64,000 nucleotides of DNA from Mansonella perstans (GCA_037074765.1 JBAMDO010000049.1:62001-126000); one strand, 5' to 3'. Numbered from the stretch's first letter, positions 31,601 to 44,500 are shown. Notes: generated from the sequence alone by a model not told the origin. Translations and numbers: made by a program.

Positions 31601-34600
31601 AATCAAATTTAGATTATTTGCATCTTAAGCTTAAGCTAGCTTTTGATATATAAATTTATTAAAATTTTAAGATCCTTAATTTGCAGATCAGACAAGTTTT
31701 ATGCTGATTCGGGAAGAGAACCAATACGAAAATTAACAGAAACAGTTCACACCATAAAAATCCCGCCGCAATTTACATCTGCTCCCGAAAATTTTGCCCC
31801 AACAAGAGATTTTTCCGTAGGGCAACTTGGACGTATCATTCCAATTGAACTGACAACTTCCAAAGGTCTGAACCAGTTTTTTTTCTTTTTGAAATACCTA
31901 TGTGCCTTGGAAAAATGTTTACAGAGTGCCGAAGTGCTTAATCAATGCGATTAAGAATTTCGGTAATCAATGCGACATTTTCCAGAAATAGAATCTAAGC
32001 AACAAGGACATTATTTCTAACTTTAATTCACAGATTTAATATTTTAGACCAACTAAAAATTCCTACAGTTTGATGCTGGATTGTTTGGTACTTGCAAACA
32101 TAATTTGTAGGAAATATGTCTTAGACTGTCTTAGTCCTATATAAGATGCTAACTAAAGTCAAAAAAGCAATGTTAAAAATAAAGTGAGAAAGATTAAAAA
32201 GTTAGAAATAAAATGAAATCTTGACTAACTCTATCAAGAAAGATCATGATTTAAGTATCATAAAAGTAGGTATTAGTAAAGAACAAAAAGAACTAAGGTG
32301 CAGTTAAAGAATATTTTGATAGTTTGATTCAATAAATTATTTGAAGAGAAGAAGCTGAAAATCAAGAAAGAAAGGAAGGAAAGTAAAATAAATGTATGTA
32401 TGTATAATTTAGTTCCAAAAAGGAATTCTGTCATACTGTCATCGAAATTGTTATTAAATATCCTGAGATTAACGACAGATTTCAAAGGTCATGATAGCAT
32501 CTTATCAGTGTTTAAAAATTTTTTGAGGTGAAATCGAAGAAAGTGAAATTTTCGAGTTATTAAATTGTCAAGCGAAATCAGCTTTTGAAATACGAAGTTA
32601 GAAATAAAAAAAGATGTTTTGAAGTGGTTCAATTTGAAATACTTTTAATACTAAAGTGAGAGATATCGTATTCTAGATCCAAAACAGTGCTTTAGTGTTT
32701 TGTAATAAATGCTGTCTTTAGAAAGATATGATTAATTGAACGAAAAGTTTCATTTTTAATGATGATAAAAAAACAATTGACTCTTAAAATCTTTACTGGA
32801 AGAGAAATAAGGAATGATAAAGATGCAATCAAAAATAATGAAGTCGTAGAATTTTATAAATTCTCCATTCTATTTGAGCTTGTTGCTGAAGTGTGCTTAG
32901 ATTAAATTAAGCGCATGTATTTGAAAGAGAGACAAAAAAAAATACATGTCGCTTTTCCGAGTAGTGCGAGAAGGAAGTGTAACCCGGAATTAGTTTTGAT
33001 TACATGTACCTGCTGTACAATCAATACAATCTTGTGATCTATGACGAAAAAGCTTGATTGTTTGAAAATCATTTTTTAAACTTGCACTTCAAAGAATTTA
33101 TTTCCCCGTTTTCTTGAATTAAATTAAAAATTTTCATGACTAATTTACGGTTAACGTTAAACAAACTTGAATTAACGTTATATTAGTTCATTAAAATTAA
33201 AAAAAAATTAACGTTAAAATTTCATCTTAAAATTTTTAATGGTACTTAATAACATGCTTAATGCTTAAATATTGCTGAAATAACTACTGAATATTTTTTG
33301 TGCTTTATCCAAGAGTGCATGTTTTGCATACATGCATGCAACAGATTGGAATATTTTTTCAATTTTTTTTCGATCATTTTATCTTTTTTTCCGCAATGGG
33401 CCATTTTTATTTCGTTACCATTCATTCTTCCGCAATATTTCACAGCTTTTGCTAAACATTTTTTTGTAATTTTTTTGTGATAAACTAGTTTTCAGAAAAA
33501 TGGCGGAGACAGAAAACTTTACAAATGTGCAAGAAATACAAACCACCTTTAATTATCGCTATATTATATTTCTTTTCTTCCGTTATTTCTTAGCAGCTTC
33601 TTAGCAGTAATAGAAATAATTCAGTCCAAGTAAAAAATGACAATTTATTACAAATAGTCCAAAAGTTACAGAATCGATTTCATCTAATGACTGGATATTG
33701 TGAAGTTGAAAATAAAATGATCACAATTATTTACCCAAAAAAATAATGCTTCTAATTTTTCAATACATCTATCATTGATCAGTTGTCGTGCGACTGTTTA
33801 GGTGTCTTAACCTCTAGAAGTTAGAACTGCATTTCCGTAGAACTAATATCTTTTAACATATTTGGACAATTTATTTTAAATAATTCACCTATTTTTTCGA
33901 TGAATGATGAAAATAAATGGTGACGGTGCAATAATTTCATTCGTTTATCTTTCTATACCTTTTGAAACTGTTCACATCTATCAGATACTCTTTGTCAAAC
34001 CTTTTAAAAGCTCTTTTGTAATGGCATTTGCATTAAAAGCAAACTTTTCCATCTTAGGAATGGGAAAATGAACTGCAATCTTTAATAGTAATTCATGTGA
34101 CATTCGGTGCTATAATTCGTTCAATGTTACTCCAAATTGACCGCAATAACAAATATATTTGAAGTACCCAATGAAAAGCAAAGCCATCTCTTTTGAATTA
34201 TTGGCTCCTTGCATGCCTGCGATACACAAATGACCATGGTTCATCAGTGCTTGATGATGAACTATTACGCCCATATGAGAATACAACATGTCACTTTTAA
34301 GACTGAAACACTCAAGAATTAAACTACTACCTCACTACTCATTAGTATTATTTTTCATCATTTGTGTTATTATCAAATATTACTCTGTTCATACATTATT
34401 CATACACATACAGCATCTATTATGGTATACTTTTTTTATGCTGCTCTTATTTCTAATTCTTTCATATATCATTTGTCAAGAGAATTTTAGAAGGTAGGTA
34501 GTTGGAAACTAGTTAGGTAATATGGATTTCACTTTGATCATTTCTACATTCAATAACAAAACATAAAAAATTTTGTTGATGATGAGCTTTTAGAGAGAAA

Positions 34601-37600
34601 ATTAATTATAAACAATTGGACAGCTTTAGAATTTTTTGGAATTTGTTTGTTCTGTGAAAAATACAGTCAAGCATATTTCATAATTACATGATATTTTAAT
34701 AGCTCATCCTTGGAACATTTAGAGTATTTTTTTGATGGAGAACTTCTGCTCTGATATGGATGCAATCTGCTGATTATCTTTACTTTGATAATCCTATTCC
34801 ATTAGTAATTTACGTTGTACGTTTGTCTTTTGTCAAAATTTAAATTGTATCGCCCTTATCCAAAATCAATACTGATTAAAGCTTTATTACATGATATGTT
34901 ACATAAGCATTAGAGAAATACTTTTAGTATGCATATCTTCAGAATTATTATTTTGTGATCATACCAATTCTTTACCGAAATTGCGAGGATGTCATTTTAG
35001 AAAAGTCCCATTTTCACATTGAAACGTTATCGCCCTCGCAGAAAAATGCAGTAAAAAAAATCCTTCCACTTAAATATTTGCCTTTTCTCATGAACTGTTA
35101 CAATTTTAATCAATGAAATGGTATTGCCAAGGAACCTATTCGCATCCTTTTACCATTACCATTACTCAATTCCTATCATCAAATAACTTGAAGGCCATCC
35201 TTCGTTTTTGATTAAAAAGGACATTTTCCAAAGAAACGCACTCGTTTTTCTATCCAGATGCTTTGTTTACTATCATATAGGAACTGAAGTAGAACTGCCT
35301 TAAGAGTTGTTAATTCTCAATTTCGATTTCATTTATTATTCACTTTCCCTCGATCACAATGAAGAGGATATCGATTACTGCAGTAGTTTGCATCTTCTCT
35401 AAAGAACATTTCGAAAGTAATTCCAATGTCTGTTTTTTTCTAGAATAGTTTTGTCCTATACGAAATTTAGTTTCTAATGGCATCAGTAATATCTTCGCTA
35501 TAGAACCCTGAGAAAAAAATTAGTTCATGTTGTTCTATTCATGTCTTTTCCACTCTATTTTTATGATATGTTATGGGAAATATCTTACTTCTCATTAAGA
35601 TTACGATTTTTCGATCATTCTGTTAACACTTATCGATCACATTGATTGATATGATATGCAGAAGTATGTTGTAGTTTTCTGTCGCAGATCTGATTCACGT
35701 AAGTTATACTTTTAGTACATGATTAAATGTCCCATTTTGAATAAGATTAACTGTAATCTATTCATATTAACGAGTAAATTTTAATTTTCCAATTTTATTT
35801 TTTTGAAAAAGAATGTTAAACAAATATAGTGATCTTCGAGTTGGATTTTCGAATATATTCAGTGTTTTAGTAATGGATACAAGCTAACGAACAGTGTGGT
35901 AAATTGTAATCACATGATAAAATGGACAAAACTAGGAATGCTTGATAGATATACTTTAGACTTACACTGTCTTTCATGTTTCTTATCAGCTTATTTTTAC
36001 ATTATAACATGTTTTATATAGCCAACGAAAATTGTTTTTCAGATCAGGTGACAAGCCACCATTTTCCGACTTATGAAATATCACAACGAAATCGTTTCGA
36101 TAACTTTGTTGTTGATCAGAGGTTTCTTTATTCCTTAAATTAATCATTTAAGTTAAACTCTACTAGCTTGTTTAACAGAACCTTTCTTCAACATCGTACA
36201 GTATTTTCAGCTGCTGGTCTCATCTTATTAGTTCTTCAGTAATTTTGTCTTACAGAAAATTCAATCGTGATTGATCCGTGCCGGATTATCTGATTTTTTT
36301 TTCGAAATCCAAAACAAATTCTCAAATCAGAAGTTGTTGCGTTACTTTTTTCTCCTTTCTAAATTGTAAAATGCATAAATTTGAAATTGTATTCAGTAAA
36401 AATTCGTGAAGCCTCTTTCAATCCGTGTGATCTCCACAGTGTATCAGATGTGCTTTACTGAAAAACCTAATTACCGATAATGATAATTGAGGAAGAGTTA
36501 ATAATTATGTAAACTCTAATAATAATTAAAAATGTTGCATGATAGTACAGTTGCTTGTGTTATGCTAACTTTTCCAGTTTTCGAACATTGGACATGACAA
36601 TGCATCTAAAGAAGAGTGAAAGTTCTGATAATCTCGGATATAATGATCCTCAATTATCCACAGACAATAATAGTAATACTAGTAAATTAATTAAATTTGG
36701 TGAAATAATGGAAGCCAGTAAGGACTGTAAAGCAATTCTGGCAACAGCACATCCATATCCTGTTCATAATGCTGCGGATAATGATGCTGAAGATGACAAT
36801 GATAGTTGGGTACATCCAGGTGGTAAGTTACTGTCTTTTGGTTCCTTTGGTGCTAAAAAATATATCAGCTTGCTTACATTACGGAGCAATTAATTGTCAG
36901 TGAGTTCTAGTGATATATTGATATGAATACAACTGGTTTGACCGATATTACAATGTGTTAGTGAAAGATAATGAAGAATTTTTCTACATGCTCTTTTTGC
37001 TCTCTTTCTGTTGAGCAGAGGACGATAAAAAAATTCGATAAACGGTGATATTTTAGAGGTCTTTATATGTTGAATATAGTTGTTGTTCGAAATTAAGTCT
37101 GACTTCTTTTTAGTAAAAATTTTCTGAAAGATTAAGAAGTGAGTTTTTCTATCGTATTTCCTTGCTAAACTTTTTTTTAAGGTTAGTTTCACCTTACAAA
37201 ACAGTGCTGGCTGTAGCACCGTAGTACAAGTGATTATATCATGACTGCTGGATGGCTTCTGTTTCAAAAAAAAAGCATTTCATTTAATTATTCTCTCTTT
37301 TCCTTTCGTCAACAGTATCGTGAATTTCTGTTGTCATTTATGTTTATTTATGAAATCCGATCCAAACGGTCCTATCGCAATATTTTCTTATTTACATATT
37401 TATTAAAAATAGCTTTTGATATTTGTTCTTTTTAATTTTATTTCACGATATCTTCGTTTTTATCAAAATTATATTAAGCGATTTTAATTGATTCCCTTCT
37501 ATTACAGTGCAGTTTTGATTTACAACTACATAGTTTCAGCCAGAAAGTCAGTCTTCTTGAGAATTCCAATAACAGAAGACCAAGGCCAGCAATTTAATAT

Positions 37601-40600
37601 TTGGATAGTGATTGATTTGATTTTAACTATAAATTTTTTTCGGACAAGCATATGAACAGTATTGCAACTGATCAGTGCAGTTTCACTTTTTATCTTAGAA
37701 GCAGTCAGTTGGCAGTGTCGTACAGATGAATAGTTTAAAACGAAGAGATAGTTAAAGCTTGTAGATAAAAAGATGAAGGCAGAAACTAATTAATAATTTT
37801 TCTCGTCGAGAATGGATTATTGAATTTTCTGGAAAATCATTGTTTTCGAATCACTTACTAGTCTCACTTTCTATTCATCAGATACAGCAGCGTATTACAA
37901 ATTCAGTAACACAAATATAGCCAGTCACTTATTCTTTTGTGAGATGTGAGCCATAAATTACTACTAATTTCTATCAATTTCAACAATGAACTTCGTCACT
38001 TAATAAATGAAATTCTAGTTTTGCTTAGATCTAATATATGTCAATATATATCATCACCTCATTTATTTCTTTATTTATTCACTCACTCCTTCTCATTGTT
38101 CAAATTTTAAGGTTTCAGCGCAAAAATATAGGATTTTAAATACTTCAAACGCTTTAGAAGATAATTTTTCTTTCTGCCTAAACAATCATTAAGTCATAAA
38201 TATTTAGTTCTACAAATTATGCTATTTTTAGATGAATATGATGACGCTACCGGTATGATGCGACGTTTCGGTGGTACTAAGTCGGATAGTACAATTCAAA
38301 GGCAATCGTATCGTCCCCTTGCTGAGGTAATTATATCATTTTCATTTTTCATTTTTTTCTTGATAACAACACTTTTGTTTCTGACGTTTTTCTGTTGTTT
38401 TGCAATTTTTAAGAAATTTGTTCAAAAATATTCTGAAAATTTTTTGTATTTGTATCAATTCTAGTAAAAGTCGTGACAAGCAAGCTTGCATGACAAAAAA
38501 TTTGTTGGCTGCTGTTTAGTGTCAAATAAAGCCAATGTTAATATTATTATAAAATTCAGGTTTTTCCAAATAATGCTCACACTCACAATAGCAACAAAGG
38601 CAGTGACTTACGGTCAGCAGCTTCATCTTCTTTACTCACAAATCACATTACGAAAATTTCGTCCTCCACAGATGAACGATCTCCAACAATGCCTCCTTCA
38701 CTCAGTGAGAGTTACTTTTATGACTTTTTTTCTCGAAATTTTTCCATTTTGTTTTTTCACTTGGCAGAAGTAGCCGCAAATCATGATTTCACAAATTCTG
38801 TCATTTTTCGGTTTTTTCAGCTCGAAAAATTTATTGCATATAGTCATAAATGTTCGTTGGCTAAAGATTGATCACTTTTAAATTGAATAGGGAAATTTTT
38901 CTTCAACCGAATAGTAAGACTAAGAAGGGAAGAAGAGATAGTAAGAGTAAGAGGAAAAGAGTTTTGAAGCGTTCAAATGTTTCGGAAGGAAAAATTTTCC
39001 AATTGAACATCCATGACAATCATTTTTCATTTCGGATGGCGAAAAAAAAAAAAAAAAACAAAACTGTTGGTGAGCAAAAGACTAGGTGAACTTTTGTTCA
39101 CACTTCATCAAGTTAAAAGGAAAGGAAAAATTTGAAATATTTCCATTTTGATCCAAAAGGAAAAGAGTATCTTTTATTCGTAAATTATTCATTATCACTA
39201 TGCTCATTTACAGCACATTTAATAATTGACACCAATTCAATATATCGTATCGGTACATCAAAATCAAATCCGACATACAGTAACGATCATCAACAGAAGT
39301 ACTTTTTATGAACTATTTCAAGTTCAGTGCTGCTAAGGTTTTTAGCTTGAGTTCAAGTTTTTTCATCATCAGTAATGATATCTGATATTATATATGGCAG
39401 AATAAGCAATTAATAATGTCACGTTATGATATCACAAGGAAAAAAAAAGCAATATCAGTGCAAGTTTATTCCAATCTATAAATATTTAAGATCAACGTGG
39501 CGAAAAAGCTGTCCTGATTTAAGAATATCAGGCAATGGAGATGTATCACCGAGAAATTTAGAAGCTTTTCGAGCACAAAATCGTAATCGTCGAGCTCATG
39601 AAAAGAAGCAAGCGGCATTATGGAAGAAGAAGCCTATATCTGTATAATTTTGAAAAAATCTCAAATTATTTTTAATTATATTTCATGCAAATGAGGCGAT
39701 TCTAAGGATAAAGAGAGCATCAGTTTCCCTTCCTATAGTTGTTGGATGATATATTACAAAAGTCATTGCATCACAGGTGGTGTTGCCATTATATTAGGCA
39801 GGTATTGTACTGAAAATGATGGAGAAACATGAAGATAGAGGACAGAGAATGTTTATAGGATCTGTTAAGTCCATTTTCTTTAGAAATTAAAGTTAATTAA
39901 ACAATTAATATATGCATTCATACATGAATAACTCCGATAAATATATTCGACAGGAATGGAGCCTAGATGACGTTCTGTTGTGGTTGCAGCACTGTAAATT
40001 GGATGACGTGGCGTCAATAATGATCGGTTATGATATCAGTGGAGCAGATGTGGAACAATGGGATAACAATACTCTTGGTATGCAAGGTCATAAACCTTTA
40101 TCATCTCGTCAATTCCTGAGAAGTCATGTCGATTCGCTTTTACATTCTTTTTTGATGACGTTTATTTAGTGGTATGATAAAAAATAGATCAAGTATATTT
40201 TTGAATAACTCGTATAGATTATTTCATGATTCGAAGATGACTACCCTTTCACATTGATCGCTGCAAGTATTATGAGAGATGTGCTACCGGGAAGATTGGC
40301 TTGTCCAAGCTTACAACTATTACTTATTTCTTACAGAACAGCTTGGTGTATCAGCGGAACAGACACGAACCAAAATACTACATGAGCTACGGGCACTGAA
40401 AATACGACAAACAAATTCATTAGCTGAAGTAAACGAAACGGGTACCAGACCTAAGGTACCTTTCATTCTCATGTAAACATGAAATTCTCTTCTAATCTAT
40501 CTAGAAAGCTACACTGTTCTCTTAAGTTTTACCAAATTTGCAATGTCCTCATTTAACTGCTTGGTTAAGATCAACTCTGTTTGCAGAAAGGTAAACCTGT

Positions 40601-41383
40601 GGTACCACTATTCAAGCTGGTGCGATCAACCAGTTACGACAAAGTGGTTGCACTCGAGACACCATTAACAGCTCGGGATATTACTGTAGCTGAAGGGAGG
40701 TTTGGTTGTTTGCAAGTCACAAAGGTCAACGGTGCTAACATTCCGCTAAAGGAGCAAGACTGGTGCGCTACAATATTTTTTTCTCGCGAGCTTATTTTTC
40801 CATTTTTATACATTACCAACAGCTAATTAGAAGCAAAATTTTCAGCTTTCTAGAAATTAATGAAATGCCGGGGCAAGCGTTTCGTTCACCACTCATGTTC
40901 ACGAAATTAGTTACTGAAGCAGCTGGTGAACCAATTAGATTGGTTGTTTTGAGACGGCGCTTGCTGTCCACCGGTGATTCAAATGGTAACTATGATTACG
41001 ATGATGATACTTCCGGTCGTGGTACATTTCTTGAAAAAACACTTCAGGCTATTGACCAGGTTGATCTTCTTTAATGCAAATTTTAATATGAGAAATTCAG
41101 ACCATCAGCAGAAACACAGCGAAATCAATCCATGAGATTTAAATGATTCAATCGAGTTAAACGAGCAAGATTTTAGAGTTAAGAAATTCTTTCTTGAAAA
41201 CTTGAAATTACAAATGAATCATTTTTGGAATAAATGCGATTTTTTTAAGCCAATTAGTGGAAGTGCTTCATTTCCATAATTTTTCAGGAATCATCAGCGA
41301 GCAGTGGAGTGCCATCAAGTGACTTGTCTTCAGAGGTGGCACCACTTAATGATGACAATAAATCCCAAGTTCTAAGGCTATAA
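10680..41383 (+). CDS. large scaffold-like protein with SAM and PDZ-like domains
   Basis: Exons: 10680-10763, 25135-25260, 28188-28342, 29070-29183, 29544-29813, 31687-31865, 36043-36121, 36578-36822, 38232-38326, 38560-38704, 39214-39298, 39491-39641, 39954-40077, 40337-40455, 40587-40762, 40846-41059 and 41288-41383. Phases agree at every junction and total 819 codons. Residues 1-570 are polar, serine/asparagine-rich and probably disordered. A SAM domain follows at about 577-640 (WSLDDVLLWLQHCKLDDV, then LGVSAEQTRTKILHEL). A PDZ-like fold spans about 663-750 (RFGCLQVTKVNGANIPL, FLEINEMPGQAF, IRLVVLRRR) without a classic GLGF loop. This suggests a membrane-cortex or signalling scaffold, but I cannot name the ortholog. 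CNK (SAM-CRIC-PDZ-PH) lacks the fit because no CRIC or PH is seen, and neurabin has the opposite order. The first exon, its link across 14 kb, and the start codon (ATG 10641 or 10713) are uncertain; exons from 28188 on are firm. Confidence 0.72.
15386..15941 (+). pseudogene. decayed coding relic inside the long intron
   Basis: From about 15484 to 15941 one frame is open except for a single TAA at 15651-15653. It starts after a good acceptor (TTTTTAG, ending 15485) and includes FIERIGKSAEDYENMTDLDK, and then after the stop FSTAEVFRRWYLKV. A second frame just upstream (about 15420-15546) also reads protein-like, with EKHPSLVFYKIGKEPYDRIY, and ends in TGA. Overlapping protein-like frames broken by stops suggest a frameshifted, decayed gene or retrocopy. 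I do not recognise the parent family, so this may still be chance. Confidence 0.25.
15714..15779 (+). repeat. 33-bp direct tandem duplication
   Basis: Two adjacent near-identical 33-bp copies start at 15714 and 15747 (CCAGATC-TGTGCAACTTCATCAA core). Because 33 is a multiple of three, the copies give an 11-residue repeat (PDLVQLHQYEL / PDPVQLHQHGN) in the open frame of the relic. Confidence 0.8.
17760..17801 (+). repeat. three 14-bp tandem units carrying CACCT
   Basis: GTAAATCACCT recurs at 17760, 17774 and 17788 with a 14-bp period. Two of the three continue to CACCTG, an E-box-type hexamer. It lies in the long intron, so it could be a small regulatory cluster or a plain minisatellite. Confidence 0.7.
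20410..20501 (+). repeat. 46-bp direct tandem duplication
   Basis: Two adjacent copies start at 20410 and 20456. Both carry AGCAACATT, then AAATTGATTCCAACGGCCC and TTCCAATCA, with a few substitutions in between. The GC-rich core (CCAACGGCCCTTCC) stands out in AT-rich surroundings. Confidence 0.85.
21935..22024 (+). other. tRNA-like box A/box B pair (possible relic)
   Basis: TAGTTCGAGTGG near 21938 resembles a box A, and CGTTCGAATCC near 22006 is close to a box B, at a spacing like that of class II (Ser/Leu) tRNAs. The acceptor stem does not pair: the 3' side CGGAAAC has no matching GTTTCCG on the 5' side. It is therefore not a functional tRNA as read; a relic or a chance match is likeliest. 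Confidence 0.15.
23629..23668. repeat. perfect 17-bp inverted repeat
   Basis: The arms 23629-23645 (TCAATGTTTAAAACATT) and 23652-23668 are exact reverse complements separated by six bases, so the sequence could form a stable hairpin. It lies in the long intron or gap before the exon at 25135. Confidence 0.85.
26941..26994 (+). CDS. possible extra 54-bp exon of the SAM/PDZ gene
   Basis: This 18-codon segment reads YQKVLLFAICGNSMTRER, has a donor GG|GTATGT, and could be inserted between the exons ending at 25260 and starting at 28188 without changing phase. The acceptor is TGTAGAG, which is less typical. It could be an alternative exon or a chance open stretch. Confidence 0.25.
30517..30552 (+). 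repeat. poly(T) tract
   Basis: A run of 24 T is followed by one C and 11 more T, inside an intron of the SAM/PDZ gene. It may mark the tail of an old minus-strand retrocopy or be simple slippage; no coding relic is visible beside it. Confidence 0.8.
31866..36042 (+). other. 4.2 kb intron of the SAM/PDZ gene
   Basis: The stretch holds no exon I can support. It contains three TTAACGTTA(A) palindromic elements at 33151-33217. Codon phase shows that the small exon at 36043-36121 is needed between the flanking exons, since joining 31865 directly to 36578 would shift the frame into a stop. Confidence 0.5.
36823..38231 (+). other. 1.4 kb intron of the SAM/PDZ gene
   Basis: The intron starts with a consensus GTAAGT donor and ends in TTTTTAG. 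The 125-codon minus-strand frame at 36890-37267, the longest uninterrupted unassigned frame in the window, lies here. It has no family match and no splice partners and is probably spurious. Confidence 0.5.
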
Positions 41384-41522
41384 TTCATCAGTTATAGATT
41401 ATATGCATATGTCCGTAATTCAGTCATTTTTATTTAATTTATTTTCAGTGTTATAATTGACACTGCAAACCAAATCATTCAAGTTTATTGAAATGCATTT
41501 TAACCTTGTTAAATTTCATTTA

Positions 41523-41528
41523 AATAAA
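41523..41528 (+). promoter_or_regulatory. poly(A) signal AATAAA for the SAM/PDZ gene
   Basis: A canonical hexamer 140 bases after the TAA at 41381-41383 supports 41383 as the end of the coding region. Confidence 0.6.
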
Positions 41529-44500
41529 AATATGAGCATCCAATTTAAATTCAGAAAATATGTTTTACAAATGTAAATGTTTTAGTCCAAGTATTTGCAG
41601 TTAAATATTGCAATATCGTAATTATATCTAAAAAATGCACTTAAATGTTCAAATTTCGGTGAAGGAAGAGATTTTGGGAATTTTTGGATGCGATTATCTG
41701 TCTTTTCTGTAAATTAAAAAATTTGATCGCTGTATAGATGTGCAGAAGTTCACTGCATTTTTCCGAAAAAAAAAATTTGATTCATTTACAGATGCACTGA
41801 AGTTAACTATTAACTATAAATAACTTTTTTTTTATTTTATTGTTGTATCTGTGGAATGGTCTTCATGTTAATTTCCTTTCACTAAATGTTTTTTACCAAT
41901 TTTTGCTTGTTCACAAGTCATTTTAACTGGACATTTTATAACTGTGCTGGTCAAGAGTGGATTCAAGTAAAGTTAAGAATTTAAATGAGATATACTTTAT
42001 CTTGCGGAACTCCCGTCAAAGGTAGTGACAGAGAAAAACTAGTTCAAATAAAGGATTTGATTTTTTTAAATCAATATTTATAAGTACGGAAGAAAATCTT
42101 TAATAAAAACTGAAAAATAAGATTGTGCCGCTGAATAGAACGAAGTGTCAGGAATTTTAAGATACCTTGGGCTTTAAATTAGGCGTGCCGTACATGCTTG
42201 TGAATGCCAAATTTTCAATTTTTCTGATTTCTCAAATGATGTCAAAAAAGTATCAGAGGATTTCTTCAGCCACACATGTATTAAATATTACCCATAAAGA
42301 AGTGTTGAAAAATAATCAGAGTGGAACAAATGAAATCGTCATATGTCAAAATAACTTCTGATTGTTCAAGATATGAAAATGTGTTCTAAATTTTGGATGA
42401 GGATTTCAAGAATATTTTTTTCAGGGACTTTCGAATTTGTCATAAGTTGTAAATTCAGCATCGTTGGTAAAAGTTTTAAAGTAGTTTAGTGTAAAGATCC
42501 AGCAAAGCCTTCTGTAATTGGCTCTTCAATTTTATTCTTTTCTATCCTAAAATCAACCAAAAAATATATGCACATAAAAATATTGCGGTTCGTTCAAAGT
42601 TTATGTAAATTTGACCTGAAAAAAAACTTTCAGAAAATGCGAAGCAATATAAGACGTAGTCAATACATTGCACTGCTTTGGCAACAGCAATGGACTCGAT
42701 TATTTCAATCCTATCATTAATTAAGCAATTAAAAAGTAAACATAAAGCCGATTTTTAAAAATCATAACAGAAACTAATGGAAGGATGATTTAATGGAGGC
42801 AAACTAGAAATTTTTCTGTAAATTTCTTTAATCGAAATCTTTAGTTGTTCTTCGCAGCTTTACTTATGTATAATTATTTCTGCTGCTGAAACTTTTTTCT
42901 TGTCTAACGCAATTTCTTCTGCTTGAAGTACTAAAATTTGCTGTGAAATAAAGAAAGTAAAAAGAGGAATTGTTCAAAGAAAGTGATTGTAAAGTTGAAA
43001 TAAAAGTAAAAATGAAAGAGACTTCTGCAAGGAATATGAAAAAGATCATTAGTTTTTGAATATCTACGCTATGAATGTGCAATAGCGAAAACGATGAATG
43101 GTTGCGTCATTAGGTTACATATATAGGCTAAATAACTGACACGAATCATCTCTAAACTGTCATCCTGAATCGAAATTAACTCGTTAATGACAAATATTAT
43201 TGATGGGTAATGAAATGAAATGAAAGGAGCTGAAATTTTTAATCTATGCTGAGCTTATGTCTTTAAAAAAATCTTTTTGATATGAACTTTGTGAATGAAC
43301 TCTAGAAATTAAAAAAGACTTCTTTATTTGACTTCTGTGCTGGTTTGGCCCAAAAAAATTTCCAACAGATGATAAATAAACATGATAAACAAGAATAAAC
43401 AACCTGAAATTTGACTTGCATTCTCAAAGTTTATTTTATGCTGTATTAAAGCATGAAAACACGGTCATTCAATAAAAAATGCGGAAATTAAAAATTTCTT
43501 TTATTCTGCAATAGAATGAAATCCCCCAGCTGCGAAAAAATTTTGAATAAAGTGGCCTATTGTTTACGAGGAAAAAGCCCAGAAATTCAATGATTCCATT
43601 GAATTATTGTGAAGCTATTATTATTTGCCTTAATTCAATAATGTTTAATAAATGATGCAGAAGTGAGAAAATCTAACTTTTGCATCAATGATAACAATCG
43701 AAAATTGAACGTCTTTTTCCATTTATCATAGCTATTTTACTTTTTTTATGTTTACAATCACTGTCTTTAATGAATTTTTTCGTAATCATTGCGAATAATT
43801 CTTCAATTATTCCTTTACTACCCATGCCTATGCAAAGTTTACGACTGATTTTTTACAATCCTTACTTATTCCTATCTTTGAGCTTCGACGATATTTTAGA
43901 TAGAATGAATCAGTTCTACAATCTCTTTCTGATAGTGCAATAATAGCTGAACTAGTAAAAATTACGTATCAAACAATCAAAATTTTATTTTTATGGAATA
44001 AAATATTACAAATGAATCAACACATCTTATTTTAGTAAAGAATTGAAAAATACCACTTTAATTAAGTAAGGAATTTGAAATTTAAAAAAAATTTAAGGGG
44101 AGAAAAATGATTTGTAAAGAATCAAAGAACAGTTTTCTTCTATGAAAAGCTAAATCAGCTTGTTTTAAAATAAATGTGTAAATTTTAAAAGTATCGACCT
44201 GAATGATTGCTGGAAACAAGACCAATTTGCGCGCTATGGTATGGAAATTTTTTGGAACAGTTCTACGGTTTTCTACAAGAATTTGCTAGTTAGAATATCA
44301 ATAAATTTAGCAATAAGAAAGGATGAACATATCTGCTAATATGATTCAGGTCAAGCAAGATTTTTTCCAAAATTGGTTCGTTACTGTTGCTAATATTAGA
44401 TTGTCTTCCAGGATGTTTCGAACGAGCGAGCAAACTGTAAGTTTTACTCCCATTTATATGATGAAAAATTCCACATCAATATTTACGATTTCATTCTAAT

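Noticed and set aside
36890..37267. 125-codon minus-strand open frame
   Set aside because: It lies in an intron of the SAM/PDZ gene on the opposite strand, has no recognisable domain, and has no splice-linked partner. A frame of this length is expected by chance somewhere in 64 kb.
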